A stretch of DNA of 47,699 nucleotides from Bacteroidota bacterium (GCA_013288345.1 JABDCA010000021.1:1-47699), one strand, 5' to 3'. Shown: positions 16,446 through 26,367, numbered from the stretch's first letter. Numbers and translations are program-made. The notes: a model not told the origin generated them from the sequence alone.

Positions 16446-17792
16446 TCACTTGTAAAACAGCCATTTGCCTAATTCTTTATAGGTGACTTTTTTGCCATAC
16501 ATAAGCAAACCAACCCTGTAAATACGGCCTGCAAGCCATATGGTGCCAAATATACCTGCTATAAGTAATCCCATTGAAAGAGCTACCTGCCAAACAGGCA
16601 CCCCGAATGGAATACGTGCCATCATGGATATAGGTGATGTGAGCGGAATTATAGAGAACCAGAATGCCATAGTACTATGCGGATCGCGGATAATATTTAT
16701 CATTACTATGTAAGACAATATTAGCGGTGCAGTAACAGGAAGCATAAACTGCTGCGTATCCGTCTCCTGGTCGACGGCGGAGCCAATAGCCGCAAACAGG
16801 GCGCTGTAGAGCAAATACCCACATAGGAAATAGAATAAGAAACAAATAATTATTAAGGTCCAGTTGGTGTTCCTTAAATTATCATCGATACTGGTAAATG
16901 CACTAACCATAGCCTGGTTTCTGGCTGTTGGTGAAGCCATGGCTGTAGTAGAAGACATACTTCCATCTTGCCCCGGTACTCCCTTTTTCATGGTTTGTTC
17001 CTGTTTGTAGTTATCAGGATTTACAGCCTGTTTTTGTACATACTGTGCTGCAAAGGTATAGGCACAAAAGGCAAGCACAGTCCATGCAACAAACTGTGTA
17101 AGACCAACAAGCCCGACACCAATAACCTTACCCATCATAAGCTGGAATGGCTTTACCGATGATATTATTACCTCTACAATACGGTTTATTTTTTCTTCCA
17201 TTACACCGCGCATTACCTGCACGGAATATAAGAAGATGAAAAAGTAAATAAGTATGGCACAGCCGAAGCCCAGTGCAAGGTTATAGGTGCTGTTTGCCAC
17301 TTCGTTATTCACTACATTCTTTACACCAATACTTGTCTTCACCTTATCTATCATGCTCTGGTCAAGGTTTTCAGCTTTCATTTTGGCCCGCTCAATAATA
17401 TTATTCATCTGAAACTGAATGGCAGATATAACTATATCACCGGGATCGGCTTTTGAGTAAAGCTCAATCTGTGCAAGTTGTTCAGATGGTGGAATATACA
17501 TTACAGTAACTTTCGAAGAATCTATAAATATTTTACGAACCTGATCTATTTTAAAATTGCAATAACCATAATCATAATTAACGGTTGATGTATTGGTAAG
17601 CTGCCCGCAGAAAGAATGGGTAGCATCTACCACCACTACCTTATGGTTCTGGTTTTCGCTATTAGCAAGTACAGTAGGAATAAGAATTACCAATGATGAT
17701 AATATAGGTGTAAGCAATGTCATAACAATAAATGACTTCTTGCGAACACGTGTTGTATACTCTCTTTTTATGATTAGTCCAATTTTGCTCAT
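16446..17792 (-). CDS. NatB-like ABC-2 transporter permease
   Basis: The 448-residue protein has one N-terminal membrane segment, a periplasmic domain of about 150 residues, and five or six C-terminal membrane segments. One of these contains QVMRGVMEEKINRIVEVI, a strong marker of the NatB / ABC2_membrane_3 family. A Met/Ser-rich cytoplasmic or loop insertion sits around residues 250-290. With the upstream ATPase, whose stop overlaps its ATG by 4 bp, it forms an exporter, possibly for Na+, a drug or a lipid; the substrate is unknown. Confidence 0.88.
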   Translation of the reverse strand: MSKIGLIIKREYTTRVRKKSFIVMTLLTPILSSLVILIPTVLANSENQNHKVVVVDATHSFCGQLTNTSTVNYDYGYCNFKIDQVRKIFIDSSKVTVMYIPPSEQLAQIELYSKADPGDIVISAIQFQMNNIIERAKMKAENLDQSMIDKVKTSIGVKNVVNNEVANSTYNLALGFGCAILIYFFIFLYSVQVMRGVMEEKINRIVEVIISSVKPFQLMMGKVIGVGLVGLTQFVAWTVLAFCAYTFAAQYVQKQAVNPDNYKQEQTMKKGVPGQDGSMSSTTAMASPTARNQAMVSAFTSIDDNLRNTNWTLIIICFLFYFLCGYLLYSALFAAIGSAVDQETDTQQFMLPVTAPLILSYIVMINIIRDPHSTMAFWFSIIPLTSPISMMARIPFGVPVWQVALSMGLLIAGIFGTIWLAGRIYRVGLLMYGKKVTYKELGKWLFYK

Positions 17793-18727
17793 TTTGCGAC
17801 AGATGTTAAATTGTTACTCTGAACTGCTGAAATGAAGATTTCACTCATGGATGGCAATACCTCTGAAAAGCCTGTTACCATGCAAGCCGGAATTATGGTT
17901 TTTAATAGGTCATTCGATATAGCATCGGCAGCTATTTTCACCTTTGCCACATTGCTGTTGGCTTCTTCAACTAAAGACACTAGATCGTACTTTCCCTGCA
18001 AGGCAGATTTGAACGAATCGGTATTGCCTGTAAATTCAACTTCCCATGTATGTGCTTTATATTTATGCCTTAATTCTCTCACAGGGCCCTCGAGTACTGC
18101 TTTAGCATTATTAATAAGGGTTATGTTATCGCATAGCTCTTCTACCGATGCCATATTGTGTGTTGACAGTACTATGGTAACACCCCTTTTGCGCATACTA
18201 AGTAACTCGTTGCGTATCAATTCTACGTTTATAGGATCGAAACCACTAAACGGCTCATCAAGTATTAGTAAGCGTGGCTGGTGCAAAACAGTAACAATAA
18301 ACTGTACTTTCTGCGCCATACCTTTCGATAACTCTTCTACCTTTTTATCCCACCAAGCTCCTATCTCAAACTTTGTAAACCACTCACGTAGTTTTTGTTT
18401 CGCCTCAGCTTCTTTCATTCCTTTAAGCTGTGCTAAATACAATGCCTGCTCGCCTACTTTCATTTTTTTGTAAAGGCCGCGCTCTTCAGGCAAATAACCA
18501 ATTTGTTCAATATGTTTCGGGGCTAGTTTTTCACCACCTAAAAAAACCTCACCGCTATCGGGTGCAGTAATCTGGTTAATTATGCGAATCATAGATGTTT
18601 TACCGGCACCGTTGGGGCCAAGCAATCCGTAAATAGAGCCTTCGGGCACATTTATGCTCACATCGTTGAGAGCAGTGTGCTTATCGTAACGCTTTACAAT
18701 ATTAGTTGCAGAAAGCAGGTATGCCAT
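17789..18727 (-). CDS. NatA-like ABC transporter ATP-binding protein
   Basis: The 312-residue protein shows Walker A GPNGAGKT, signature LSKGMAQKVQFIVTVLHQP, Walker B LLILDEPFSGFDP and switch His in STHN, followed by a C-terminal DUF4162-like domain of about 90 residues. It overlaps the permease gene by 4 bp and is the first gene of that unit. Confidence 0.9.
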   Translation of the reverse strand: MAYLLSATNIVKRYDKHTALNDVSINVPEGSIYGLLGPNGAGKTSMIRIINQITAPDSGEVFLGGEKLAPKHIEQIGYLPEERGLYKKMKVGEQALYLAQLKGMKEAEAKQKLREWFTKFEIGAWWDKKVEELSKGMAQKVQFIVTVLHQPRLLILDEPFSGFDPINVELIRNELLSMRKRGVTIVLSTHNMASVEELCDNITLINNAKAVLEGPVRELRHKYKAHTWEVEFTGNTDSFKSALQGKYDLVSLVEEANSNVAKVKIAADAISNDLLKTIIPACMVTGFSEVLPSMSEIFISAVQSNNLTSVAK

Positions 18728-18772
18728 ATTTTAAATGCTAAATTTTAAATTATCAATGACAAATTCAACACT

Positions 18773-18780
18773 CAAAAATA
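18773..18780 (-). promoter_or_regulatory. -7 element of the NatAB-like operon
   Basis: An exact TATTTTTG (complement of 18780-18773) lies 46 bp before the ATPase start at 18727, just after the dnaJ stop. Confidence 0.55.
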
Positions 18781-18791
18781 GCAATTCAACG

Positions 18792-19949
18792 TTACTCGAA
18801 GACCTCTTTTATACGCTCAAAAAAACTTTTGTCTTTTTTACCTGGCTTAGGTGTAAAGCTTTGTGACTTTCTTAAGTTCTCCAGCATCTTCTTTTCATCG
18901 GATGAAAGGCTTTGGGGTGTCCAAATATTTATGTTAACCAAAATATCTCCTTTGCCATAATGGTTAATCCTTGGTAATCCTTTTCCTTTCAGGCGAAGAA
19001 TAGTACCACTTTGTGTACCTGCATCAATTTTAACCTTGGCCTTACCATCCAGTGTAGGTACTTCAATACTGGTACCTAACGCTGCATCGGCTATGTTAAG
19101 ATAATGATCGTAATATAAGTTAACGCCATTACGCTTGAGGTGTTCGTCTTCCAATTCCTCAATAAGTATAATAAGGTCTCCGGGCACGCCACCGTGCGTT
19201 GCTGCATTACCTTGCCCGCTTACCGATAATTGCATGCCATCTTCTACACCGGCAGGTATGGTAACTGTAATTACATCTTCGCCATTTACTATGCCCTGTC
19301 CGTGGCAGTTCTTGCACTTACTTATTATTGTTTTGCCCTCGCCATGACAGGTAGGGCAAGGCGCTGTGGTTTGCATTTGCCCAATAAATGTACGTTGCAC
19401 GCGGGTAATATAACCAGAGCCATGGCAGGTGTTACAAGTGTTAAAGCCTGTGCCTTTTTCAGCACCGCTACCCTTACATTCTTTACACGATAACTGCTTG
19501 TTTACTTTTATCTTCTTTTCAGCACCTTTAGCTATTTCATTAAGGCTTAGCTTCAGTTTTATTCGCAGATTTGTACCACGGTTTACCTGGCGTCCGCCAC
19601 CACCACCGCCTCCAAAACCAAAATCGCCAAATACATCTCCAAAGCGGCTAAAAATATCTTCCATATTATGGAAACCGCCTTGTCCGCCAAAGCCACCCAT
19701 ACCACCATCTGATGCATGACTACTACCTACACCGGCATGGCCAAACTGGTCGTAACGTTGTTTCTTTTGTGGGTCACTGAGTATCTCGTAAGCCTCGGCA
19801 GCTTCTTTAAAGTTGTCCTCTGCTTTCTTATCTCCCGGGTTACGGTCGGGGTGGTATTGCAATGCCTTTTGGCGATAAGCCTTTTTTATATCATCGGCCG
19901 AAGCGCCTTTAGCAACGCCTAATATTTCGTAAAAATCACGTTTTGCCAT
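18792..19949 (-). CDS. dnaJ: Chaperone protein DnaJ
   Basis: The protein has 385 residues from the [10 protein letters not shown] start; the frame continues nine codons upstream but the family begins here. It has a J domain with HPD at 33-35, a Gly/Phe-rich linker (about 75-120), and four zinc-binding CxxCxGxG repeats ([32 protein letters not shown]). The C-terminal substrate-binding domains follow. It delivers unfolded proteins to DnaK and stimulates its ATPase. It lies just downstream of grpE, separated by an inverted-repeat element, and no separate exact -7 is visible in front of it. Confidence 0.98.
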   Translation of the reverse strand: MAKRDFYEILGVAKGASADDIKKAYRQKALQYHPDRNPGDKKAEDNFKEAAEAYEILSDPQKKQRYDQFGHAGVGSSHASDGGMGGFGGQGGFHNMEDIFSRFGDVFGDFGFGGGGGGGRQVNRGTNLRIKLKLSLNEIAKGAEKKIKVNKQLSCKECKGSGAEKGTGFNTCNTCHGSGYITRVQRTFIGQMQTTAPCPTCHGEGKTIISKCKNCHGQGIVNGEDVITVTIPAGVEDGMQLSVSGQGNAATHGGVPGDLIILIEELEDEHLKRNGVNLYYDHYLNIADAALGTSIEVPTLDGKAKVKIDAGTQSGTILRLKGKGLPRINHYGKGDILVNINIWTPQSLSSDEKKMLENLRKSQSFTPKPGKKDKSFFERIKEVFE

Positions 19950-19970
19950 AATTACCTTTTCATTGTTTTT

Positions 19971-20049
19971 TGCCACGAAAGCACTAAATCACAAAATCCC
20001 ACAAAATAATTTAGTGTGTATTTTTTAGAGTTTTGGTGTTTTAGTGGCA
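19971..20049. repeat. Imperfect inverted-repeat element between grpE and dnaJ
   Basis: TGCCACGAAAGCACTAAATC at the left (from 19971) faces the complement of a right arm ending TTTTAGTGGCA at 20049. The two 20-25 bp arms match at most positions, with an AT-rich centre. It has the TGCCAC end also seen at 21846 and resembles the non-coding CCACGAAGGCACTAAGG-type elements scattered in Bacteroidota genomes. Confidence 0.65.
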
Positions 20050-20064
20050 ATGTTTTCATGAGCA

Positions 20065-20601
20065 TTAACTACCTACCACAACCTTGGCGTGGCGTATTAC
20101 TTTTTCATTCAATGTATATCCTTTTTCAACCACATCAAAAATTTTGCCTTTAAAGCCGTCAGCAGGCATGTGGGTAATAGCTTCGTGCAGGTCGGGGTTA
20201 AATACTTCTCCCTTTTCTCCCATCGGCTTTACTCCTTTGGCAGTAAGTATTTTTACCATTTTCTGGTAAATAAGCTCAAGGCCTTCTTTCATGGCCTTAT
20301 GTCCTTCATTTTCTTTATGGTGGGCAATAGCACGTTCCATATCATCTACAATAGGTAAAAAGCTCAGTATTGCTTCTTCTCCACCCGATGTTATAAGCTC
20401 CAGTTTTTCCTTTGCAGTGCGGCGCCTGTAATTATCATATTCTGCATACAGACGGGTGTACTTATCGTTAAGCTCTTTCAGCTTCGATTCAATATCGCCA
20501 ACCAGCTTGGCTTCTTCTTTTTGTTCCTCAGCAATAATCTTTTCAGCACCTTCATTCTCAGGGCTTAAAGCTTCATTGGGTTCCATTTCTTTATCTTTCA
20601 T
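20065..20601 (-). CDS. grpE: Nucleotide exchange factor GrpE
   Basis: The protein has 178 residues from the ATG at 20601; the frame is open further upstream, but an exact -7 element lies at 20627-20634, inside that extension. It has an acidic N-terminus, a long coiled coil (about 35-85, DKYTRLYAEYDNYRRRTAKE), then the beta domain ending with VVEKGYTLNEKVIRHAKVVV, the GrpE signature. It releases ADP from DnaK. No CIRCE element is visible. Confidence 0.97.
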   Translation of the reverse strand: MKDKEMEPNEALSPENEGAEKIIAEEQKEEAKLVGDIESKLKELNDKYTRLYAEYDNYRRRTAKEKLELITSGGEEAILSFLPIVDDMERAIAHHKENEGHKAMKEGLELIYQKMVKILTAKGVKPMGEKGEVFNPDLHEAITHMPADGFKGKIFDVVEKGYTLNEKVIRHAKVVVGS

Positions 20602-20626
20602 AACCGTATTTATTCTTAAAGGGACG

Positions 20627-20634
20627 CAAATATA
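20627..20634 (-). promoter_or_regulatory. -7 element of grpE-dnaJ
   Basis: An exact TATATTTG (complement of 20634-20627) lies 25 bp before the GrpE ATG at 20601 and decides that start against the longer frame to 20706. Confidence 0.7.
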
Positions 20635-20842
20635 AACCAAAACATGCCATAATTGCCCACATGCTTTTGTTATTGCTTTACCCAAGCATATGTCATCAAA
20701 AACCATGCCAAAGGTGTGGAATGGGACAGGATGACAGGTTAAACGAATAAGGCTATGAAATAGTTGATTATAATTATATTAGCCCTACACTATTCTCTTA
20801 CTTATCACGTTATAAAAGCATCAACCAACTCGAACCATTACC

Positions 20843-21838
20843 ATGAAAACACAAAACAATGTCATAAGCGTATTAGCGCTTGTAGGGCTTTTTGTTGCCT
20901 GTAATGCAGGCCCACATAATAAACAGTCCGAATCAAGGGATGATAAAGCGATTATGATAACATCGGCGCCTCCTCCACAATCACCCAATGCTGAAATAGC
21001 TAATTCAAGGCAAGAAAGTGATAAGACTTCTGATTCTGCTGCCGGTACTTATTTGTCATCTTCAGCTGCCATACAAAGAGGAAGAGATACCTCAAGAAGA
21101 TTTGTGAGGACTGCCAATTTGCACTTCAAGGTGAAAAATGTAATAAAAGCCACCTATACTATTGAGGATATTACAAACCATTTTGGTGGAATTGTAACCT
21201 ATACTCACTTGCAAAGTACTGTCAACAACACAACTACCATACCTGTAAGTGCTGATTCTTCATTAGAGACATTATATTTTACTATGGTTAATACCATTAC
21301 ATTACGGGTACCGGTAGCCAAACTCGATACCACACTTAAATGCATTGCACCCCTGGTTGATTTTCTCGACTACCGCACCATAAAAACTGATAATGTAAGC
21401 TTCGATATATTTTCGAACCTGTTGGAACAACAGCGCATGTTCAGGCATAATGCACGGTTATCGAAAGATGTGGATAATACCAAAGCAAAGAAACTAAGCG
21501 ATGTTACCGATGCTGAAGACAATATTACCGCAAGCGAAGCGGATGCTGATAACATTAAGGTTGATATATTCAGAAGAGAAGACAGTATTGAGTATAGTGT
21601 TGTTACAATGTACATATATCAAAGACAGAGCTTTAAGCGGGTGCTTATACCTAATGATAAAAACATATCAGCTTACGAACCAAGCTTTGGACATAAACTT
21701 GTAACTGCTATAAAATATGGCTGGAGCTCATTACTGAGCCTTATACTTGGCTTAATAGAAATATGGTGGGTTCTGATATTACTCGGTTTAATTTTTTACC
21801 TGGTTTACCACAAGTGGATAAAAAGGCTGAGGGAGTAA
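20843..21838 (+). CDS. DUF4349 lipoprotein
   Basis: The 331-residue protein has a lipoprotein signal (Cys20 in LFVACNAG) and a low-complexity linker. The DUF4349 domain (about 90-310) begins RTANLHFKVKNVIKATYTIED and contains a central helical part of the coiled-coil type. A C-terminal membrane segment (about 300-322) and a basic tail follow. DUF4349 proteins are envelope proteins of unknown role. It is a single gene, convergent with the next one, and I found no exact -7 in front of it. Confidence 0.87.
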   Translation: MKTQNNVISVLALVGLFVACNAGPHNKQSESRDDKAIMITSAPPPQSPNAEIANSRQESDKTSDSAAGTYLSSSAAIQRGRDTSRRFVRTANLHFKVKNVIKATYTIEDITNHFGGIVTYTHLQSTVNNTTTIPVSADSSLETLYFTMVNTITLRVPVAKLDTTLKCIAPLVDFLDYRTIKTDNVSFDIFSNLLEQQRMFRHNARLSKDVDNTKAKKLSDVTDAEDNITASEADADNIKVDIFRREDSIEYSVVTMYIYQRQSFKRVLIPNDKNISAYEPSFGHKLVTAIKYGWSSLLSLILGLIEIWWVLILLGLIFYLVYHKWIKRLRE

Positions 21839-21845
21839 AGGGTTC

Positions 21846-21874
21846 TGCCACGAATTGCACGAATTTTCTGTGGC
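21846..21874. repeat. Short inverted-repeat fragment with TGCCACGAA end
   Basis: TGCCACGAATTGCACGAATT is followed closely by TTCTGTGGC. It shares the TGCCACGAA start with the element at 19971 and looks like a shortened member of the same class, between convergent genes. A run of eight G follows at 21881-21888. Confidence 0.45.
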
Positions 21875-21914
21875 TATTATGGGGGGGGTGATTGATGTGA
21901 TTATAGGGAGGTAA

Positions 21915-22376
21915 TTAGCTATTGCTGAAATTGGCAACTATGGCATCAAATTTAGCTTCATCCCAATCTCCCCTGGTATATTGCAATATCGTTTTTTCGC
22001 CCTGCGTTATTTCCAAGTAAATTGTATTAGAGTATTTGTTTTGCCGCACTATTTTTTCAACAGTAAAATCTTGCCTGCTTCCATTTGCTTCACAGGCACG
22101 CATTCTATCTTTATAGGCAATAGAAACTTTTTCATTCTCAATTTCAAAAGTGGTAATGAAATATCGTTGCCTCATAATATCATCGCTAAAGAAAACAACG
22201 ATAAGAAAAACAATTAATAACAGTATGCTACTTTCCATCCAGCTTACACTGCCGCTGTATTTTAACCAGATAACGATCAATATAAATATAGCGCCGACAA
22301 ATGACCACGAAAACAGGCTACGCCAGTTATAATTATAGTTTTCAGTTACCTCTATCTTAAAACCCGGAGTGGTCAT
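21915..22376 (-). CDS. Small membrane protein of unknown function
   Basis: The 153-residue protein has two adjacent hydrophobic segments (about 20-37 and 48-67) forming a hairpin. A soluble C-terminal domain of strands follows (ITTFEIENEKVSIAYKDRMRAC ... IYLEITQGEKTILQYTRGDWDE). The layout resembles bacterial PH-like small membrane proteins, but I do not recognise a specific family. It starts 11 bp after the VOC gene and is probably cotranscribed with it. Confidence 0.65.
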   Translation of the reverse strand: MTTPGFKIEVTENYNYNWRSLFSWSFVGAIFILIVIWLKYSGSVSWMESSILLLIVFLIVVFFSDDIMRQRYFITTFEIENEKVSIAYKDRMRACEANGSRQDFTVEKIVRQNKYSNTIYLEITQGEKTILQYTRGDWDEAKFDAIVANFSNS

Positions 22377-22387
22377 AGTGCGTTCTT

Positions 22388-22753
22388 TTATTTCGCGCTT
22401 TTATCCTCGCTCATTATGCCCATAATATTGCCATCGATATCGGTAAAGTAGGCATAGTAACCAACAGTTGGGATTGATGTTTTAGGTACTACCATTTTGC
22501 CGCCATTGGCTTCAATGGCTTTAATGGTTACATCCATATCTTTTATGCCAATCGAATTGGTTACAGGTTGCTTTGGGTCACGCTTTTTCATAATGGCACC
22601 ATTGATGCCGGGTTGGGTATTATCACCGGTAGTAGCTAACCAATAATCCATGCCACCCCATTTTTGAGTATGCCAGCCAAATACAGCCTTATAAAATTCG
22701 GCAGATTTCTCCGGATTGTCAGATGGGATTTCGAAATGCACTACTCGGTTCAT
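22388..22753 (-). CDS. VOC family (glyoxalase/bleomycin resistance fold) protein
   Basis: The protein has 121 residues from MNRVVHFEIPSDNPEKSAEFY. Two beta-alpha-beta-beta-beta modules are seen; GWHTQKWG and the ending GYYAYFTDIDGNIMGIMSED are typical of the PhnB-like VOC group. Putative metal ligands include His6 and the Asp/Glu positions near the end. The reaction is unknown. The frame is open to 22783, but the -7 at 22781-22788 makes the 22753 start more likely. Confidence 0.88.
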   Translation of the reverse strand: MNRVVHFEIPSDNPEKSAEFYKAVFGWHTQKWGGMDYWLATTGDNTQPGINGAIMKKRDPKQPVTNSIGIKDMDVTIKAIEANGGKMVVPKTSIPTVGYYAYFTDIDGNIMGIMSEDKSAK

Positions 22754-22780
22754 GGTAAAAGGGGGATTAAGATTGTATTT

Positions 22781-22788
22781 CAAAGATA
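22781..22788 (-). promoter_or_regulatory. -7 element of the VOC/membrane protein pair
   Basis: An exact TATCTTTG (complement of 22788-22781) lies 27 bp before the start at 22753, in the spacer after the T9SS gene. Confidence 0.6.
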
Positions 22789-22798
22789 AAAATAGTGT

Positions 22799-25700
22799 TT
22801 ATTGCACCACTAATTTGCTGGTAAAAATATAGCTATACCCATCTTCAGTAGCTTTAATAATATAGACTCCTGATACGAGACCATCGCGCAGCAATATATA
22901 TTGCTTGCCAATACATTTTATTGCTTTTATTTTCCTTCCAGTAATATCATCTATTTCCAAACTATGTTTGCCATCTTTGTTAAATAAAACGGTAGTACTC
23001 AATTGAAAAGGGTTAGGAAAACAAGCTAAATGCAAATCTGAGTTAATTACTTTATTTACTCCTGCTGTTATAGCTGTATCAATAATGCTTGATATAGTAT
23101 TAGTAAGGATTTGCGGGTTATTATCGAAATAAATAGAAGCTCTGTTTTTAATATTTGTTCCTACAATATCATTATTCATTGGCATAACAGTATATGTAAT
23201 ATACCCTTTACTTCCGGTTTCAGTAGAAAGTTCATCAGGCAAGTTAATACCTGTAAAAGAAAACTGTGCAATATTACCAGCCAATATATTTGTTGTTACC
23301 GGTGCGCTACTTGATACTACAGTAAAAGTAGATGGATCAAGGTATGGGCTCAATGTATCATACACAAACACATTATTGGCCGGCCCGCTTCCTATATTTT
23401 GAAAACGAATAGTATATGTCAATTTTTGAGATGCTTTTACAGGCCCCATTGGAAAAACACTTTTTTCGTTTGGATCATATGGAAGACCAGGGCTTGAACA
23501 ATGCAATCCATTAGCTCTTATCCAATAAATAAGATGATTATTAGCCGGCACTGAGTCACCTGTAACAGGAAGTGAAATAAACTCAATCCATATGCTGTCG
23601 CCAGTATGTACAGGATATGCTGAGCCATAAAAGGTTTGTATACAAGTACTTACAGTTGAAGAAGTTGATGTGAGGTTATTAAATGACCACGTAACGGTAT
23701 CACCACTAATGTTGCTTGGTAATTGACCAACATACGAACTACCACCCAAAGGAGGAGTCAAAACGCTATCATATACCATCCTAAACATTGCATTTACAGG
23801 TGTACAACGTAAGTTATTAAAACACATATTTAATGTCAGCATATATCTGTTTGTATCAGGTGAGGGTTCCTGCCCTAAGCAAAACTGAACATTGGTTGTA
23901 GTAAGGTCATAGCCTGGCAAACAGGCTAACGCTAAGTTAACGTGTGGAGTATTAGGAGTAGCATAAACAAGGCCTGATGCCGGACAGCTGATTGAAAATT
24001 CCGGACTGTTTAATGTGTCTATTGTTATTTGGTAATGCTGACCTTTATTTAAATTATAAAAAGAATAATGGCCATAATAGTCGGTTGTTGTTGTTTGTTG
24101 GCCAACTCCAGTATCATATAAATGAATATATATTCCACTTACACCAGAATCACCTTTATCATAAATACAATTATTGTTATAGTCATAATATGCAACACCC
24201 ATAATTACAGCACATGAATCAATAACAGTTACCATACTGGGTGCTGTCATTCCACTTATGCCGCCGGGGCCTTTTATAATTCCCTTATAAGTCAAAACAC
24301 CGGTTGTATCATACAAATGAACAAAAGGTTGAGAAATGTTCAATCTGCTATTTGACTTACTAATAATAGTCAAGGAGTCTTCACTGCCATCTCCATAAAT
24401 AACATATTCAGTTACAGTATCTCCATTAGATAAACCGGTTAAACTACCCTGTAGTATGAATTGATAATATTCAGTAGTATCATGATAACAATTAAACCAC
24501 AACGAATCTGTGAGCGTAACCCCGCTTATTTTGACAGTATCATATAAAGAGAAATCGTTATTTGAAGCAGCTAATGAATCTATATAAATTTGCGAGGCTG
24601 GACAGTGTGCTGAAAAACCTGTAAAGCCCGAAATGTTTATATGTGTTGTGTATTTGTACCCCTGGGCGGCAACCAAGGAATAGCGACCCGAAGTATCCGT
24701 TACTGATTTAACTGTATCGCCGAGTTGCCCTACAGCATAGATAGTAATACCTTCAAGGTTTTTGTCGGTTGATGTGTAAGTGCAATTGTTTTTTGTGTCA
24801 ACAAAAACTCTTCCACTTAAAGTATCTTGTAATGTTTTAAATATTGCAAGAGGACCAAATAAGCTTACGCCAGTGGTGCTGCCAAAGCTATAAATTATTG
24901 AATCTTTATGAGTAAGTACATTATATCTATAAAATACTCCATCATTATTCAATCCACCCGACCAGGATCCTCCGAATATATTATTAATAGAATCTACAAC
25001 AATATAAGTGGGTATATTACCATTACCACCATAAAAATTTACTAGTATTGAATCTTTCCCCGTAGTTATGTTATATGAGAATAAAACACCTTTCCCTGAA
25101 ATTCCACCAGAATCAGTTGTGCCGTATAACATTCCGTTAGGCCCAATTATAGGTGAAGCATAGGGATATGCGCCATTTTTTCCATTAAATTGAATCAATA
25201 CTGAATCCTTACCCGTTATTGGATTATAAGAAAGCAGTACTCCTTTATTATGAGAGCCCCCTTTATTTGTGAATCCATATAATAAACCATTTGCCGCTTG
25301 TATAAAATATGACCAAGGGTTGCTCCCATTAGTAATGCTATCAAAATCAATAACAACTGAATCTTTTCCAGTAACAATATTATAGCTAAATAATACTCCA
25401 TAGTTATATTTACCGCCACTTGAGGTTACACCATACAACAAACTATTCGAAGCTTGAATTAAATTGCTTGTCCCATATTTCCCATTTGGGCCATTAAATG
25501 TAAAACAGATGGAGTCCTTATTGCTTAAGGGATCAAATTTAAATAGCCTTCCAAAGCCCGGAGTCTTTTTAATCGGATCTACCAGGCCATAAAATTTACC
25601 ATCAGAGAATCGTGTTATACAACCTACTGGTTGCCCACTATCTATTAAACTATCAAATGAATGAAGTACGCTAAAATATTTTGCAGAAGGAATATACTCA

Positions 25701-25960
25701 AAGATAGTACCAAGCTTATATTTACCACCTGTTTGTGTAGTACCATAAATAACACCACTTTTATCGGCATAAACACCATTGGGATAAACACCTTCTGCCT
25801 GGTTAAAATTGTGTAAGAATGATATTTTACCAGTTTTACTATCACAGCTATATAGGGCGCCATAGCCATTACTCCCACCAAACGAAGCTGATCCAAAAAC
25901 TGTTTGTCCGCTTAAATGCAATTCAACAATAAGAAAAAATAACAGTATTATTTTTTTCAT
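22799..25960 (-). CDS. GloVer-repeat surface protein with T9SS type A sorting domain
   Basis: The 1053-residue protein has a signal peptide (about 1-19). About eight tandem GloVer repeats (about 20-370; each with LYGxTxxGG and KGVLFSYN-like motifs, TIGR03803 type) probably form a propeller. Two SdrD-B/carboxypeptidase-regulatory-like domains (about 385-470 and 590-670) carry Asp-rich DTKNNCTYTSTDKNLEG and DYNNNCIYDKGDSGVSG loops that may bind Ca2+. A DUF7619-like domain (YDPNEKSVFP ... LTYTIRFQNIGSGPA) follows, and a type A sorting domain ends the protein. It is a likely cell-surface or adhesin-type protein; no catalytic motif is seen. Confidence 0.87.
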   Translation of the reverse strand: MKKIILLFFLIVELHLSGQTVFGSASFGGSNGYGALYSCDSKTGKISFLHNFNQAEGVYPNGVYADKSGVIYGTTQTGGKYKLGTIFEYIPSAKYFSVLHSFDSLIDSGQPVGCITRFSDGKFYGLVDPIKKTPGFGRLFKFDPLSNKDSICFTFNGPNGKYGTSNLIQASNSLLYGVTSSGGKYNYGVLFSYNIVTGKDSVVIDFDSITNGSNPWSYFIQAANGLLYGFTNKGGSHNKGVLLSYNPITGKDSVLIQFNGKNGAYPYASPIIGPNGMLYGTTDSGGISGKGVLFSYNITTGKDSILVNFYGGNGNIPTYIVVDSINNIFGGSWSGGLNNDGVFYRYNVLTHKDSIIYSFGSTTGVSLFGPLAIFKTLQDTLSGRVFVDTKNNCTYTSTDKNLEGITIYAVGQLGDTVKSVTDTSGRYSLVAAQGYKYTTHINISGFTGFSAHCPASQIYIDSLAASNNDFSLYDTVKISGVTLTDSLWFNCYHDTTEYYQFILQGSLTGLSNGDTVTEYVIYGDGSEDSLTIISKSNSRLNISQPFVHLYDTTGVLTYKGIIKGPGGISGMTAPSMVTVIDSCAVIMGVAYYDYNNNCIYDKGDSGVSGIYIHLYDTGVGQQTTTTDYYGHYSFYNLNKGQHYQITIDTLNSPEFSISCPASGLVYATPNTPHVNLALACLPGYDLTTTNVQFCLGQEPSPDTNRYMLTLNMCFNNLRCTPVNAMFRMVYDSVLTPPLGGSSYVGQLPSNISGDTVTWSFNNLTSTSSTVSTCIQTFYGSAYPVHTGDSIWIEFISLPVTGDSVPANNHLIYWIRANGLHCSSPGLPYDPNEKSVFPMGPVKASQKLTYTIRFQNIGSGPANNVFVYDTLSPYLDPSTFTVVSSSAPVTTNILAGNIAQFSFTGINLPDELSTETGSKGYITYTVMPMNNDIVGTNIKNRASIYFDNNPQILTNTISSIIDTAITAGVNKVINSDLHLACFPNPFQLSTTVLFNKDGKHSLEIDDITGRKIKAIKCIGKQYILLRDGLVSGVYIIKATEDGYSYIFTSKLVVQ

Positions 25961-25980
25961 ACCAAGTGGTTATACTATCT

Positions 25981-25988
25981 CAAATGTA
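25981..25988 (-). promoter_or_regulatory. -7 element of the GloVer T9SS gene
   Basis: An exact TACATTTG (complement of 25988-25981) lies 20 bp before the ATG at 25960. Confidence 0.6.
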
Positions 25989-26012
25989 AGAAAAATTGGG
26001 CTTTCTACTAAC

Positions 26013-26348
26013 CTACTTCAAAAAACCACCATCAACTACAAACAACTTGCAACCTGTTTTTGATGTGGACAAATGTGGGTTTTCCTTATTATCGGTTGTT
26101 TGGTAGCTCATGCCCTTAGTAAGCAAATGAGTGCTGCCATCTTTTAAGTGTGACATAAACTCACCTTTTACACAGTAAATAATATGCCCTTTATCGCACC
26201 AGTGGTCGGCTCTGTAATCGGCTGAGTATTCAATTAAACGAACCCTTATATTGCCATATTCTATGGTGCGCCAGGTAGCCATACCTGTTTCTCCTTTATG
26301 TTCAGTTGGAGTAATATGTTGCCAATCGGTTGTTTGAAATGGTATCAT
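26013..26348 (-). CDS. DHCW-motif cupin fold protein
   Basis: The 111-residue single-domain cupin shows RADHWCDKGHIIYCVKGEF, the hallmark of the so-called DHCW-motif cupin family, where the usual cupin His pair is replaced by His-Trp-Cys...His. The rest gives the beta strands of a small barrel. A metal or small ligand could bind at the His/Cys residues. The function of the family is not established. It has its own exact -7 element and sits between the DUF4340 gene and the GloVer protein gene. Confidence 0.9.
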   Translation of the reverse strand: MIPFQTTDWQHITPTEHKGETGMATWRTIEYGNIRVRLIEYSADYRADHWCDKGHIIYCVKGEFMSHLKDGSTHLLTKGMSYQTTDNKENPHLSTSKTGCKLFVVDGGFLK

Positions 26349-26367
26349 GCTATAAAGATTTCTATCT

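Noticed and set aside
17832-18473. 213-residue + strand ORF
   Set aside because: Antisense to the NatA-like ATPase gene, which has all ABC motifs.
20602-20706. Longer GrpE frame starting at 20706
   Set aside because: An exact -7 element lies inside it and the extra residues do not resemble GrpE.
20602-20842. CIRCE element (TTAGCACTC inverted repeat) expected near grpE
   Set aside because: I looked in the spacer upstream of grpE and found no match; only a standard -7 is present.
21881-21888. Run of eight G as a possible phase-variation tract
   Set aside because: It lies between convergent genes, not in a promoter or reading frame, so no switch can be argued.
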